From contig QXEO01000235.1 in the NCBI GenBank assembly GCA_007115705.1, forward strand, positions 3,257,888 through 3,321,887: a DNA stretch of 64,000 nt, given 5' to 3'. The notes beneath the pieces are model-generated. The model searched no databases. It saw only the letters and a list, made by a program, of their open reading frames with translations, and was not told the DNA's origin. Shown here piece after piece: positions 45,806 through 56,617 of this stretch (position 1 is the stretch's first letter; every line of letters begins with the position of its first letter). The translations under genes were made by a program, and so were the position numbers. This DNA comes from Dactylis glomerata (Eukaryota > Streptophyta > Magnoliopsida > Poales > Poaceae).

Positions 45806-46357
45806 GTAACTCCCTCATTTTCTCTCCTTCCTCTAGCCCTTGCCTCACACTCCGTTTGTTCATGCTTTTGTATGAGTAGATCTAGTGTGTATCTAGGGTT
45901 AGATTCATCTCCTTGGGTTAGATTCATCTTGTCTAGGGATAGATCCTTTTAGGGTTTCGTTCCTTGTTGGTCTAGTGTGTGTTCCTTGGCATCCTTGTAC
46001 CCTTAAAGTTTGTAGTGACAAGTTGTTGAGTCAAGATTGCAGGTAATATGACAAGTATGGGTTTCGGCGGAAGATCCGGCGGCCGCCGGACCTGGCGCCG
46101 GATCATCCGGCGGACCACCGGACCATCTCGGCGGACCCGCCGAACTGGCATTCAGTATACCAGTTCGGCGAGCTCGCCGGAATGGCCCGGTGGCCCGCCG
46201 GACGGTCCGGCCCACGGTCCGGTCCCGCCGGACCTGGCGCCGAACCTCACTGCCATACTACCTCTCCATCGTGCACTTGTCCCTACCCGACTTTGAGTTT
46301 CTTTTCCGTGACATGTATCTTTATCTGGTGTTGCTTTGCTTTGCTTGCATTTTTCAG
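45806..46357 (+). other. Predicted intron of the env-like gene, 552 bp
   Basis: Begins GTAACT and ends CATTTTTCAG in a T-rich context. It contains a T-rich part with many TAG/TTAG, a TTGCAGGTAATA site (46038) and a second GC-rich module (46066-46250) with the palindrome at 46138-46170. Confidence 0.55.
46138..46170 (+). repeat. Perfect 11-bp inverted repeat, second copy
   Basis: CGCCGAACTGG and CCAGTTCGGCG, same loop and flanks (GCTCGCCGGA follows) as at 45433-45465, so the whole module was duplicated. Confidence 0.85.
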
Positions 46358-47955
46358 ACTCCTTCTCGACTGAGGACAGTGATTACCGGATTGAAACCGC
46401 AGAAGAGCTTCGCGCCTTTGAGGCCAAGAAGAGGAAGATTGATGAGGTTGAGGGGCAGTCTTCGCGCCGTACTCGTCAGACAGGGAAGACCGCACCTGAA
46501 GGTGGCAGCTCTGCAGCTGTAGGGCCACGGATAAGGTCCAAGCATGTTTACTCTCGTGGACCTCATCCACCTCGGAAGGGCAAGGGAGCTTGTGGTCCGG
46601 TGGATGTGGAGAAGGAGCAGGAGATTGAAGAGAACTTGGGTACAGCCAATATCAGCATTTGGCGTAAACTTCGCCTTGCAAACCCGTACCGCTTTCATGA
46701 GAGGCTGTACACTGGCTCTGACAAGAGGTTCTGGACTAATTCTCAGCGAGCTATGTGGAATGATTACTATGATGCATCTGAGCAGATGAAGAGTGGATTC
46801 TATGTGGTGCCTAAATCCCTCAATGTCGAGCACTTTCAGCAGCATGTCTCCAGGGATTTTCGCTACATCAATGAGGCTCTTCTCAAGATGGATGTTATGG
46901 ACCTTGTCACTCTCTCCGAGTCTATTCAGCCTTTGGTGGTCCGTCAGTTCTGCTGCACTGTGTTCTTCCATAATGACCCAGAGGAGTCCTTCTCTTGGAT
47001 GACTGGCCGGGATGTGTTCACTGCCACGTTTGCTGATTTCTGTGATGCTCTGGGCTATGGTGGTGGCAGGGCTGGAGGTTTCAAGATTCACTCCGAGGCG
47101 CCCTTTACCGTGGAGAAGATCTCTCGCATTTCCTATCCAGATGTGCCATCTCTTCCTGCTCCTGCTATTTCAGGGATGTACTACTACTACTACAATGCTC
47201 TTGCCAAGCTCTTCCGTCAGAATCTGATCAGTAAGGCTGGAGATGATGCTAGTGTCAGGGGCTATCACAGGAACCTGCTGTACTACTGCCAGCCCGACAA
47301 GCTTCGGAAGATTGATGGCTGTGACTTCATTTTTTAGGAGATGAAGAGATCTACTCTCAAGCGCATGACTCCCAACTACTGTCAGTATGTGCAGCGTTTG
47401 ATCAACAGGCAGCCCCAGGCTCCGACTGCTCAGGTGCGTGGACAGTTTCTAGACATGGAGACTTTCTCAGTGGGTTTCCAGGGTGGTTTTGAAGAGGCTC
47501 CCAGCTTGCTCCGTACCAGGTCTAGAGGTCCCACCATGGATGCTCCTGATCCTCACCGTCCCTCTGGTTCTGGTACTAGTCACCGTCGTCACCATCGCCA
47601 CCCTAGGCCCTCTCGCAAGAAGGGTGTTGCTGCGTTCTTCAAGAACTTGTGGGAGATGTGTCGCAGCTCTTATGATGTGGCTCATAGGAGCATGGAGATG
47701 AGTCAGGAGACCCGGAGGAGGCAGAATGAGTTCTTGGCTGCTCGGGGCAGTGCTGTTCCCCCCGTTGGCAATGAGTTGAACCCGGTCCCGTATGTCAACT
47801 ATGTCATGCCGCCTCTTGATGATGACATGTTTGCTGGTATTGAAGACTTTGAAGACTTCGAGCCACCCTCTGAGCCAGAAGATGCTGATGAAGAAGAAGG
47901 TGCTCATGGAGAGGATGATCCGGAGGCCTCTCCTGTCCCCAGTGATGATTTTTGA
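46358..47955 (+). pseudogene. Env-like gene of C, main exon, one internal stop
   Basis: A frame of about 532 codons with one TAG at 47335-47337, TGA at 47953. Visible regions: an acidic and basic N-terminus (EAKKRKIDEV), a folded core (FHERLYTG, RAMWNDYYDASEQMKSGFYVV, VRQFCCTVFF, FSWMTGRDVFTATF; about 100-260), YYYYYNALAKLF, and after the TAG a basic stretch (HRRHHRHPRPSRKK) and an acidic E/D-rich tail. In SIRE/Maximus elements the ORF between pol and the 3' LTR is called env-like. I see no signal peptide or obvious membrane helix, so an envelope role is not supported here. The core loosely resembles the Athila 3' ORF of A1. Confidence 0.82.
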
Positions 47956-48455
47956 GCACTAGCATCGTCTACTCTCTTGTCCCTTTTTGGTGTTTCGATG
48001 CCAAAAGGGGAGAAGAGTGTAGAGTCTCTAGGAATAACGTCGCATGACACAAACCTCGCTTTCGTTTTCCTTGGTTCTTAAGTGGCTTGTGTCCATTTGC
48101 GTTTTATTTGACGTTTGATCTCTCAAACTTCGTGGAACCCTATCGTGTGTGGACAAGTGTGTACTTTAATTATGCACTATGCACTCTATGTTTATGTTTG
48201 GATATGTCTATGCTTGCTATATCATTATCTATCCATGATATTATCTTGTCCATGCTATGCTTGGTTCCTATTGATGGTGGGGGAGCTCCCTATAATCCAA
48301 TTTTTGCACTTTGCATTCCAAAAGCAAATTCTACCATGTGCATATGTTATGGGGGAGCACTCTCACTAGTCACTAGGAAGTCACTAGGAACCATGCTTTG
48401 TTTATCCTATGAGACTCTAACATAGTTTGCCATCGTAAATCAAAAAGGGGGAGAT
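47956..48455 (+). other. C 3' untranslated region and polypurine tract
   Basis: Noncoding, several GGGGGAGC purine blocks, ending AAAAAGGGGGAGAT before the 3' LTR. The last 381 bp also occur before the 5' LTR. Confidence 0.8.
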
Positions 48456-49703
48456 TGAAAGGACATTTGTCCCTTTCTACTTTTTTGATTTACAATGACA
48501 AGACTATGTTTTGTGTGAACTAAGATTTGAATTATATGCATACAGGTTTAAGTTCACAGGTGAAGGGGTTCTAATGCATAAAAAGAAAGATGGTGGAATC
48601 GCCTGCCGAAAAGTGGTCTGGCCGGCCCCCAGACCGGACCACCCGGCGGCAAACCGGACTGGCCCGGCGGGGCCGCCGGATTGGTATACTGATTCGGTTA
48701 TCGGCGGGCCGCCGGATCCGCCCGGCCCCCAGACCGGACCACCCGGTGGCAGACCGGACTGGCCCGGCGGGGCCGCCGGACTGGTAGTCTGAACGGGTTT
48801 TCGGCGGGCCGCCGGATCCGCCCGGTCCATCGCCGGACTCCCGGCGAGGTGTCCGGTCCCGCCGGACTTACCGCCGGGCCGTCCGGCCCAGAGGCCGGCG
48901 GCGCCGGACTTATCGTCGGGATTGCTGCTGTGTGCTCCCTCCAACGGCCAGATTTCCACCTACCTATAAATACCCCTTCTCTCAGCTGGGGTAGGGTTAG
49001 AACTTCACCAACCATTGTTCATCCTTGAAGCTCTCACCTACCCCCATTAGAAAAACACCAAATTCCATAGATCTCCCCTTCTAGCCAACCAAAGCTCTTG
49101 ATCTTTGGAGGATTGAAGGAGGAGGCACCGATCTACATCTTCACCGAAGAAATTTCATTTCCACCTCCATTTGCTTGGAGGATTTGCACCTTGGGGCTCT
49201 TGTGACCCTAGGTGTTGTATTTGGTTGATTGACTTGTCTTTGTGGTGATTCTTGCCTCCGTGGCTTTCTTGGGAGCCTCCAATTGAGTTGTGGAGTTGTG
49301 CCCCAAGCTCCGTGTAAGGGATTCGTGGTTCCCCCAATACCACCGCTTAGTGGAAACGAGCTAGCCTCCGTGGCTTGCTCACCGGAGAACAAGGTGAGCC
49401 TTTGTGGCGTTGGTAGACTCCGTGTCACCACACCTCTCCAACGTAGATGTACTTCCCCTCAAAAGGAAGGAACTACGGGAATACATCCTTGTGTCTCCGG
49501 TCTCCACTCTTCGGTTATTTCTTACCCTTACTTGTATCTTACTAGTTACTTGTTTACTTGCATGCTTGCCACTTATAGGAAATTCACCTAGTTGCACATC
49601 TAGTGAATTTACTTTGTGTCAAGCCTTAAATTTGAAAAAGATTAAAAATTGACTTAGCGCCTATTCACCCCCCCCCCTCTAGTCGCCCGTACCGATCCTT
49701 TCA
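48456..49703 (+). mobile_element. C 3' LTR, 1248 bp
   Basis: TGAAAGGACATTTG to GATCCTTTCA, 25 bp longer than the 5' LTR owing to a 21-bp segment in the GC-rich U3 and extra C bases near the end. Confidence 0.93.
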
Positions 49704-49968
49704 GCTGTCTTGGCCTTGGTGAGGACCGACCAAGAAAAGGCTAGATACACATTCTTGGAAGATGTGGACTACCTTGTTGATGACAACGCAACGGATGATA
49801 TCTGCTTAGCACCAGAATTGGATGGAACCCTTGGTATGTCCACTTTTGAACATAGCGGCGAACATCGAAACTTCTGAGAAGGGCGAATCGGGAAATTGGC
49901 ACCACAGTGAATGCAAGCTGGGAGCAAAATGCAAGTGCCTAAGGAAGCATCAAGGTACCACCAAGAGG

Positions 49969-49990
49969 AATTTTCTTTTAAGGGTGGTAG
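49969..49990 (+). other. Extra polypurine-like tract of O
   Basis: TTTTCTTTTAAGGGTGGTAG, duplicated 78 bp upstream of the functional-position tract (50047-50066). Confidence 0.5.
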
Positions 49991-50046
49991 CCACCCAGAT
50001 AACCTAAACCTACTTTCTTTCTAGCCTCTCCAATCTCGAGGACGAG

Positions 50047-50068
50047 ATTTCTTTTAAGGGTGGTAGTC
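50047..50068 (+). other. O polypurine tract at the 3' LTR
   Basis: CTTTTAAGGGTGGTAGTC directly before TGTAACATCCC. Confidence 0.75.
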
Positions 50069-53000
50069 TGTAACATCCCAAGATTTTATCAAATTTTGGG
50101 GGAAATTTTTTGTTTTTATTTTGCTTGTGTTGATTGAAAATTCACTAAGATTTAAAACTTTTTGAGTCTATTTGAAAGCTTTGTTTGAAAACTATTTAAA
50201 ATCCTCTATTTATTCTTGAAGAACTTCTTTGAGAAAGAACAAGTATCAAAATGTTATTTTCATTCTTCTTTATTCAAACCTATGCAAGCTTGCTTGCAAA
50301 GGAATGTGTCCCAAAGGTGTTTCATATTTACTAAAGTTTGCCCTTCAAAACCTTGCATGAGTGTAATTTTCAAAATGATAGTTTATAAAGTATTTTCACT
50401 AATTCCAAAAAAAGGGAGATTTACTTATCAAACCCTAATCCATATTTTATGTGTGCAAATAAGTCCCCTTGTTGGGATCATAATGTTTTGTTGAAAACAT
50501 CTTTTATTGTGAAAACTAGTTCTCTTGTTGTGTTAAAGCATAGTGCTGAATTTTAGAATTTTTTTGAAAATGGTTTGAATTGATTTGGATGAATTTTGCA
50601 AAAGTTATGAATTAAATAGGAAAACAGAAATAGAAAAGAAGAAAAGAAAATAAAAATAGAAAAAGGCCGCGGGGCAACGTTCTGGCCCAGGGGCAGAAAC
50701 GGCCCACCCGGCACCAAACCCGAAGGGGTATCCCCTCTCCCTCGTCCCCCCGCCGACAGGAGGGCCCCGCTCGTCAGGACCTCTTCTCCCGCTGACAGAC
50801 CGGACCCACCGGTCAGTCTTCTTCCTCCCTGGACCGGAGATCACGCCCGGAGACCGTTTCCTCCCCGATTAATTCCCCCTTCAATTCCCTTCACTGCCCG
50901 CTTAATTCGACGCCTCGGCCGTGCCTATAAGTAGCCCCATCTCTCCTCACCATTTCCCGCTTCCCTCCTCTGCACATCGTGCCGCCAGGCCGCCGAATTA
51001 GCTCGCCGGACTTCCGCCTTCCCGCGGCCAACCGAGCTCGATTCCGTCGACAACAGTGAGCCAGAGACTCTCTCTCCCCTTCTAACCTCTCTGGCTTTCT
51101 ACGGCGCTACTCCCTGACCCTTTTCACTTGCCTCAATCGCCACAGATCGGCGTGCTCCACGGTCACCCGAAGCCACCGCAGCGCCGCCACGCTCCAGCCG
51201 ATTTCCTCTCCTTCCATGGGAAGCAATCGAGGGCGCGGTTCATATTCCCGAGACCGCCTTGACGCGCTGAAGCTCGTCGTGATAACGCCGCCACCCAGAA
51301 CTCACCGGAAGCTCGCCGGAGTTCGACCTCTGGTCGCACATCGCCGGAGACACGCCGGAACCCTAGCTTCAACCGGTGAGCACCTCTCCATTTTAATCCT
51401 GGCCGTCCAAACAAGATCCAGTGGATCTGATAGATCCACTTAAGTGGAAGGGTACCTGTTAATCTCGTGTGTCCAATCTTCTTTAGATCCAACGCTCCAC
51501 GATGGTGATCCTCCCGAACCAGTTCCGAGCAATCACAGAGTGCCACGTGGCAGCCTCCAGTTTAAACAGAAATTCGAATTAGGAATTGAATTCAGATTTG
51601 ATCCAAATCTTCAGAAAATCATATCTTTTGATCTGTAATTCGAAAAATAGCAAATAATATACCGTTGGAATCCTTGGGACTAGTAGAATCCAGTGGTACA
51701 ATAATATATTATATTTTATGGGTTCAATTTGAAACTATTTTCAAATTGGAATCAAACCTTCTGTTAGCTTGCTAAATTCATATCCTTAGTTCTGTCCATC
51801 CAAAAATTACAAATTTGTAGTCTTTGGAATCCTCTGATCATGTAGAACATCATAGGATTAATAAAATCCAAATTTGATACGTGCACACACTTTGTGCATT
51901 CAAATCTATCCAAATCACTAATTTGACCATATCTTGAGTTCTAAAATTTATTTTAGAATGAATCCAATTGCTGTAGCTTTGTTTTACTGCAAGACATCCA
52001 GTAGCATCACTCCCATAATTTATTGAAACACTTCACTATTATTCAAATTCTAATATGAGGATTTGAGTAATTTCTACTATAAGGTTAAAACTAATTATTT
52101 TAGCAATGTTCCTTTCAACTTTAGTGAATCCTATATTCATACCTAGTCATCAATATTGTCTAAACAACATCTCGGTCAAGATCATATCTACTTAGACCTA
52201 TCTTGTCTAGTTCACACATATTCAAATTACAATTGTGTTGTTTGAGTAAAGAGTGATACATCTCAATCATAGATTCTATTCTTGCTATGTTGATCTAATC
52301 AACATTATAGCACCTATCCAATACTCCATGTACCCAATCGGAACCTTAAACCATAATCTCAAATGTTATCTAACCCTACTCTATCCTTTGTCCACTTGAT
52401 CCTGATCTCATGTATAGAACTATTCAATTAACAAACGAGTTAATTGAGTAAAATCAATATATCACAAACCCCTACCCAAGCCTATGTGTAACCTATACCA
52501 ATGAATAAGTGTTGTCACACTTTATTCAGTAATGTTTTGTTGCACTATTGTATACTCATGTGAATCCATCCACATGAGTCATCTCTAAACTCTACCTTGC
52601 TTATGCTAAGCACAAGATTTATATCACTACATTGTGCCTTGGAGGACCAATCCTTTCCAATCATTTGATATTGCCACTCGAGTTCTCAAAATCCATATCT
52701 CACAATCCACAATTCTTTTGCCATATCTCTCTTATCACCGTATCTTAATAAATCTAAAATGTAAAACAAACCCTTTTCATTTGTTTGTCTTTTTGTTTAT
52801 GTTTGGATTGTATAGTGTGTTTATTTGTGTGCAATATTTCCTGTTAGATTGTGAAGGGGAGCTGAACTCCAAGTGTGATTGCTGTGAGTGTGCTGGTTGT
52901 TTCCAAGGCAAGTGACACACATTCTTCTACCTATTTTTACTACTGCATTAGTGTTTTTCAGTAGTATGCATGATAGGTTGTTTTCAAAGAAGTTTATGAA

Positions 53001-53482
53001 ATGCTTAGAACCTAGTAGTGTGTAGCCATCCTTTAAACCCCACTTGATAGGATTGCAAATTTACTTTGGAAAGTGATGCCATGCTTTATTGGTGGTTTGC
53101 TCTGAAAATTAAACTACAACTTCAATGAACTACCTGGGTGGATTGGTGTGGCTTTGGGTGTGTTGAGTGTCTACTTAGGAGTCACATATCTTGGAAGTGA
53201 AAACCATGGTATGTGTTAGTGGCCTAAGTAGTACACTTGTGGTTTGCCACCCAGGAACAAAGAGGTTACTATGTCTTCCATGCTTAGTGTACTTCCAGTG
53301 CAGCCTTATGACATTATGGGCTCTGTCTTGACTGATTAGATGTGGGAGTGTAACTTGTCGGCAAGAAGTGGTGGTAGTTGAATTGTAGGTTGGGAACGGA
53401 GCTTGCCAAGTTAGTTGCCCTCTCCTTCTAAAAGGTCTCGTTTCATTTTATGTATGGGCATAAAATGAATCGTAAGGTGAAA

Positions 53483-53543
53483 GTGCACAACCCCTGCAGG
53501 GTGTCAAAACTAATCGATTAGCCGTGTCCCCGGTTATGGACAA
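53483..53543 (+). promoter_or_regulatory. Shared gypsy LTR motif, O 3' LTR copy
   Basis: Identical in this part to the 5' LTR copy: GTGCACAACCCCTGCAGGGT, spacer, then TTAGCCGTGTCCCCGG. Confidence 0.6.
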
Positions 53544-53630
53544 CTTGAGTCTCTAGACATGGAATGTACGGAAGAATCTCATCATCTTTTTGAAATGATT
53601 AAAATTTGTGTAGAAAGTGGAAAAGCCTCA

Positions 53631-54354
53631 GGGCTACATGCCTGGCAGTGAAAACCATGTATGTGGTGGTGACCTGAGGGATTAACCAAGTTTAGTAGAG
53701 TGACTACCCGGGGCTACATACTGGCAGTGAAAACCATGTATGTGGTGGTGACCTAGGAGTTATCTTGATATTGAGGGATTAACCAAGTTTAGTAGAGTGA
53801 CTACCCGGGGCTACATACTGGCAGTGAAAACCATGTATGTGGTGGTGACCTAGGAGTTATCTTGATATTGAGGGATTAACCAAGTTTAGTACAATGACTA
53901 CCCGGGGCTACATACTGGCAGTGAAAACCATGTATGTGGTGGTGACCTAGGAGTTATCTTGATATTGAGAGATTAACCAAGTTTTGTAGAGTGACTACCC
54001 GGGGCTACATACTGGCAGTGAAAACCATGTATGTGGTGGTGACCTAGGAGTTATCTTGATATTGAGGGATTAACCAAGTTTAGTAGAGTGACTACCCGGG
54101 GCTACATACTGGCAGTGAAAACCATGTATGTGGTGGTGACCTAGGAGTTATCTTGATATTGAGGGATTAACCAAGTTTAGTAGAGTGACTACCCGAGGCT
54201 ACATACTGGCAGTGAAAACCATGTATGTGGTGGTGACCTAGGAATTATCTTGATATTGAGAGATTAACCAAGTTTTGTAGAGTGACTACCCGGGGCTACA
54301 TACTGGCAGTGAAAACCATGTATGTGGTGGTGACCTAGGAGTTATCTTGATATT
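53631..54354 (+). repeat. 97-bp tandem array, 8 copies, in O 3' LTR
   Basis: One shortened copy and seven full copies in the order AAAB AAB, the same block that occurs twice in the 5' LTR. The third A unit has the variant AGTACAATG. Confidence 0.92.
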
Positions 54355-54869
54355 AAAGAAAAATCAGAATGCTTTAAAATGTTTTGGTTTTGGAAAATAT
54401 AGGATAAAACTGCTTTATGCAAATTAGCCTTTGAGATCCACTGGCCAAATATCTTGTAGTATAGTCTTTCCACAAAATGCCACCAAATATGTGTCATTTG
54501 CCAGTACATTGTTGTACTGACCCCTTTGGGGCTACATATTCAAACGTGTAGGTTGTTCTGATGAGGAGTAGATGGAGGAGTCTCGAGCCTGCATACCAAC
54601 ATGACTGCCTGTGGCACATTGCTAAAGATGGAGGCTCATTGCAATTTACTTTCCGTTGTGTTAGTTTGTGTTAAACTCTGGTATTCAAGCAAGTCCAAGT
54701 GGCTAAGCTATTTCTGTAAGGTTTAAAGACTATTGTATCTGGATTTGCGATGTAATAAATGACACTATCTGCAATGATTACTATATTTTGTACTGTGGTG
54801 CTATCTAATGATCCAGGGAGTAGCACATTAACACAGGAGTTCTACCTTGGTAAAAGGTAGGACGTTACA

Positions 54870-54874
54870 CAAAC
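54870..54874. repeat. Right target-site duplication of O (CAAAC)
   Basis: Matches 19607-19611; the E LTR continues from here. Confidence 0.93.
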
Positions 54875-55035
54875 CTAGCGAGTTTTGTGAAGGAGCCTCT
54901 ATATAAATTGAGGTGCCACAAACAGAAGATGGAGTGGCAGAGGAGATATAGAGATCACCACACCAAACCAAGGAGAAGGAGTCTAGCCGCCCCCGCCATT
55001 GCGATCCATTTCTCCACCTCATAGCCATAGCCATC
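54875..55035 (+). mobile_element. E 3' LTR, middle part, between O and M
   Basis: CTAGCGAGTTTTGTGAAGG and following match the first E LTR (17221-17396) with several changes, including loss of a few bases after TATATAAAT. It ends at CATAGCCATC, where M is inserted; the remainder of the LTR must lie beyond the window. Confidence 0.8.
55031..55035. repeat. Candidate target-site duplication of M (CCATC)
   Basis: Five bases before the M LTR end. The partner is outside the window. Confidence 0.4.
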
Positions 55036-56601
55036 TGATAGTGCTTGTTAGGAACCCAGTTGGGAACCCCAAGAGGAAGGTATGATGAGCATAGCAGCAA
55101 GTCTTCCGTTAGTATGAAACCAAGGTTTATCGAACCAGTAGGAAAAACAACCAACTTCCGAAGGTTGATGCTCGCTGGCTTGGCGACAGCTCCAGAGAAT
55201 TTATATATGGCGCCTTATCTAAGGCATAGCTTTGCACTAGCAGCAACGTGGAACCTGCACACAACACAACCAAAGTACTTTGTCCCAACTTATAGTGAGG
55301 TTGTCAATCTCACCGGTTTGCTGTAAACAAAGGATTAAACATATCGTGTGGTAAAAGATAGTAGTTTGCGAGAATGTAAGTAATGCGAGTAAATAGTAAA
55401 CGGTAATAAAAATGTAAAAGAATGGACCGGAGTCCACAGTTCACTAGAGGTGTCTCTCCATAAGATAAATAACATGCTGGATAAACAAATTACAGTTGGG
55501 CAATTGACAGAATAAAGAAAGCATGCACATGTCATGAGGATCACTATGAGATTCACTTGGGCATTACAACATAATACATAGACCGTAATCCAACTGCATC
55601 TATGACTAATAATCCACCCGCCGGATGTCATCCAAGCAACCGTTGGGTATTAAGTTGCAAGCAGCAGATTATCGCCTTAAGCAAAGCGTGTAATGTAAAC
55701 AATACAAATGTCCTTGAACACAACATTGTTGTTTTCACACTAGTAGAAATAGCACATCTACAACCTTAGAGGTTTCTGTCACTCCCCCAGATTACTAGAG
55801 GCATGAACCCACTATCGAGCATAAATACTCCCTCTTGGAGTCACTAGCATCTACTCGGCGAAGATATCTACTAGCAACGAAGAGCATGCAAGATCATAAA
55901 CAACATAGAGATGATACATCAATAAATCAACTTGACATAGTACTCAATATTCATCAGATCCCAACAAACACAACATGTAGAATTACACAATGATGATCTT
56001 GATCATGATAGGCAGCTCACAAGATCTAAACATGAAGCACATGGAGGAGAAGACACATCACTCCGGAGGCAGGCATGGTGATGAAGAAGGCCTCCGGTGG
56101 TGATTCCCATCTCCGACAGGGTGCCGGGAAGAGCTTCTGGACCCTCCCAATCTCGCGTCGATGACGACGACGGCTTGCGGTATGTTTTCTGGAAAATTGA
56201 TCGGGTCCTTACAGTTTTCTCGCCGAGGGGAATATATAGGTGGAAGGGCAGCATCAGGAGGTGGGCCAGGTGGCCACACCACCTGGTGGCGCGGGCCAGG
56301 GGAAGGCCCGCGCCACCCTATGGTGTGGCTGGCCCCTGGCTCCCTTCCGTCTCTGCTTTGGACTCCGTCTCGTGTGAGGAAAAATAGGAACTTCGGCTTT
56401 TGCTTCGTCCAATTCTGAGAATATTTCTTGTGTAGCTTTTCTGAAACACAAAAACAGCAGAAAACATGGAACTGGCAGTGTGGCATCTCGTTAATAGGTT
56501 ACTTCCGAAAAATGCATAAAAACGCCACGAAGTGTAACAAAACACATAGCAAATGGTGCATAAACAGCATCAAAAATTATAGATACGTTTGAGACGTATC
56601 A
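55036..56601 (-). mobile_element. M 3' LTR, 1566 bp
   Basis: Minus strand: TGATACGTCTCAAACG to AACAAGCACTATCA. Closely related to the P LTR (58219-63661) in inverted orientation, differing mainly in the last 20 or so bases. Confidence 0.85.
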
Positions 56602-56617
56602 AGCATCCCCAAGCTTA
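56602..56617 (-). other. M polypurine tract
   Basis: Minus strand AAGCTTGGGGATGCT before TGATACGTC, preceded by CTCGAGGACGAGCAGG. Confidence 0.75.

Larger units (their letters stand above)
37868..49703 (+). mobile_element. C: Ty1/copia element of the SIRE/Maximus type with env-like gene
   Basis: LTRs start TGAAAGG and end CCTTTCA. PBS TGGTATCAGAGC, a large Gag, Pol in copia order (protease, integrase, RT, RNase H) and a 3' env-like gene identify the SIRE/Maximus lineage. The base sequence after the 3' LTR is GCTGT; the left TSD is lost because a fragment of another C copy abuts the 5' LTR. Confidence 0.92.
49704..50068 (+). mobile_element. O 3' internal tail
   Basis: The sequence between C and the O 3' LTR. 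A short open frame (49707-49877, about 56 codons, E/D-rich) has no domain I recognise and may be the end of a lost ORF. The tail ends with TTTCTTTTAAGGGTGGTAG before the LTR, and a near copy of this tract lies at 49969-49990. Confidence 0.6.
19612..54869 (+). mobile_element. O: 35.3-kb nested Ty3/gypsy element (Tekay/Del-like)
   Basis: Both ends read TGTAACATCCC...GACGTTACA and are flanked by the TSD CAAAC. It has long LTRs (5485 and 4801 bp), an iMet-type PBS, gag and a broken protease. RT, RNase H and integrase are absent. Two other elements (T and C) lie inside. O's own sequence is about 13 kb. The two LTRs differ by roughly 40-50 substitutions outside the tandem array, by eye count, so the insertion is fairly young. 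Confidence 0.92.
50069..54869 (+). mobile_element. O 3' LTR, 4801 bp
   Basis: Same ends and order as the 5' LTR. It is 684 bp shorter, of which 679 bp is one seven-unit block of the array. TATA at 50926, shared motif at 53483-53543. Confidence 0.93.

Noticed and set aside
46048..46296. 82-codon ORF inside the env-like intron
   Set aside because: Built from CCGGCGG repeats (R/G/P/T-rich); better explained as the duplicated promoter-like module.
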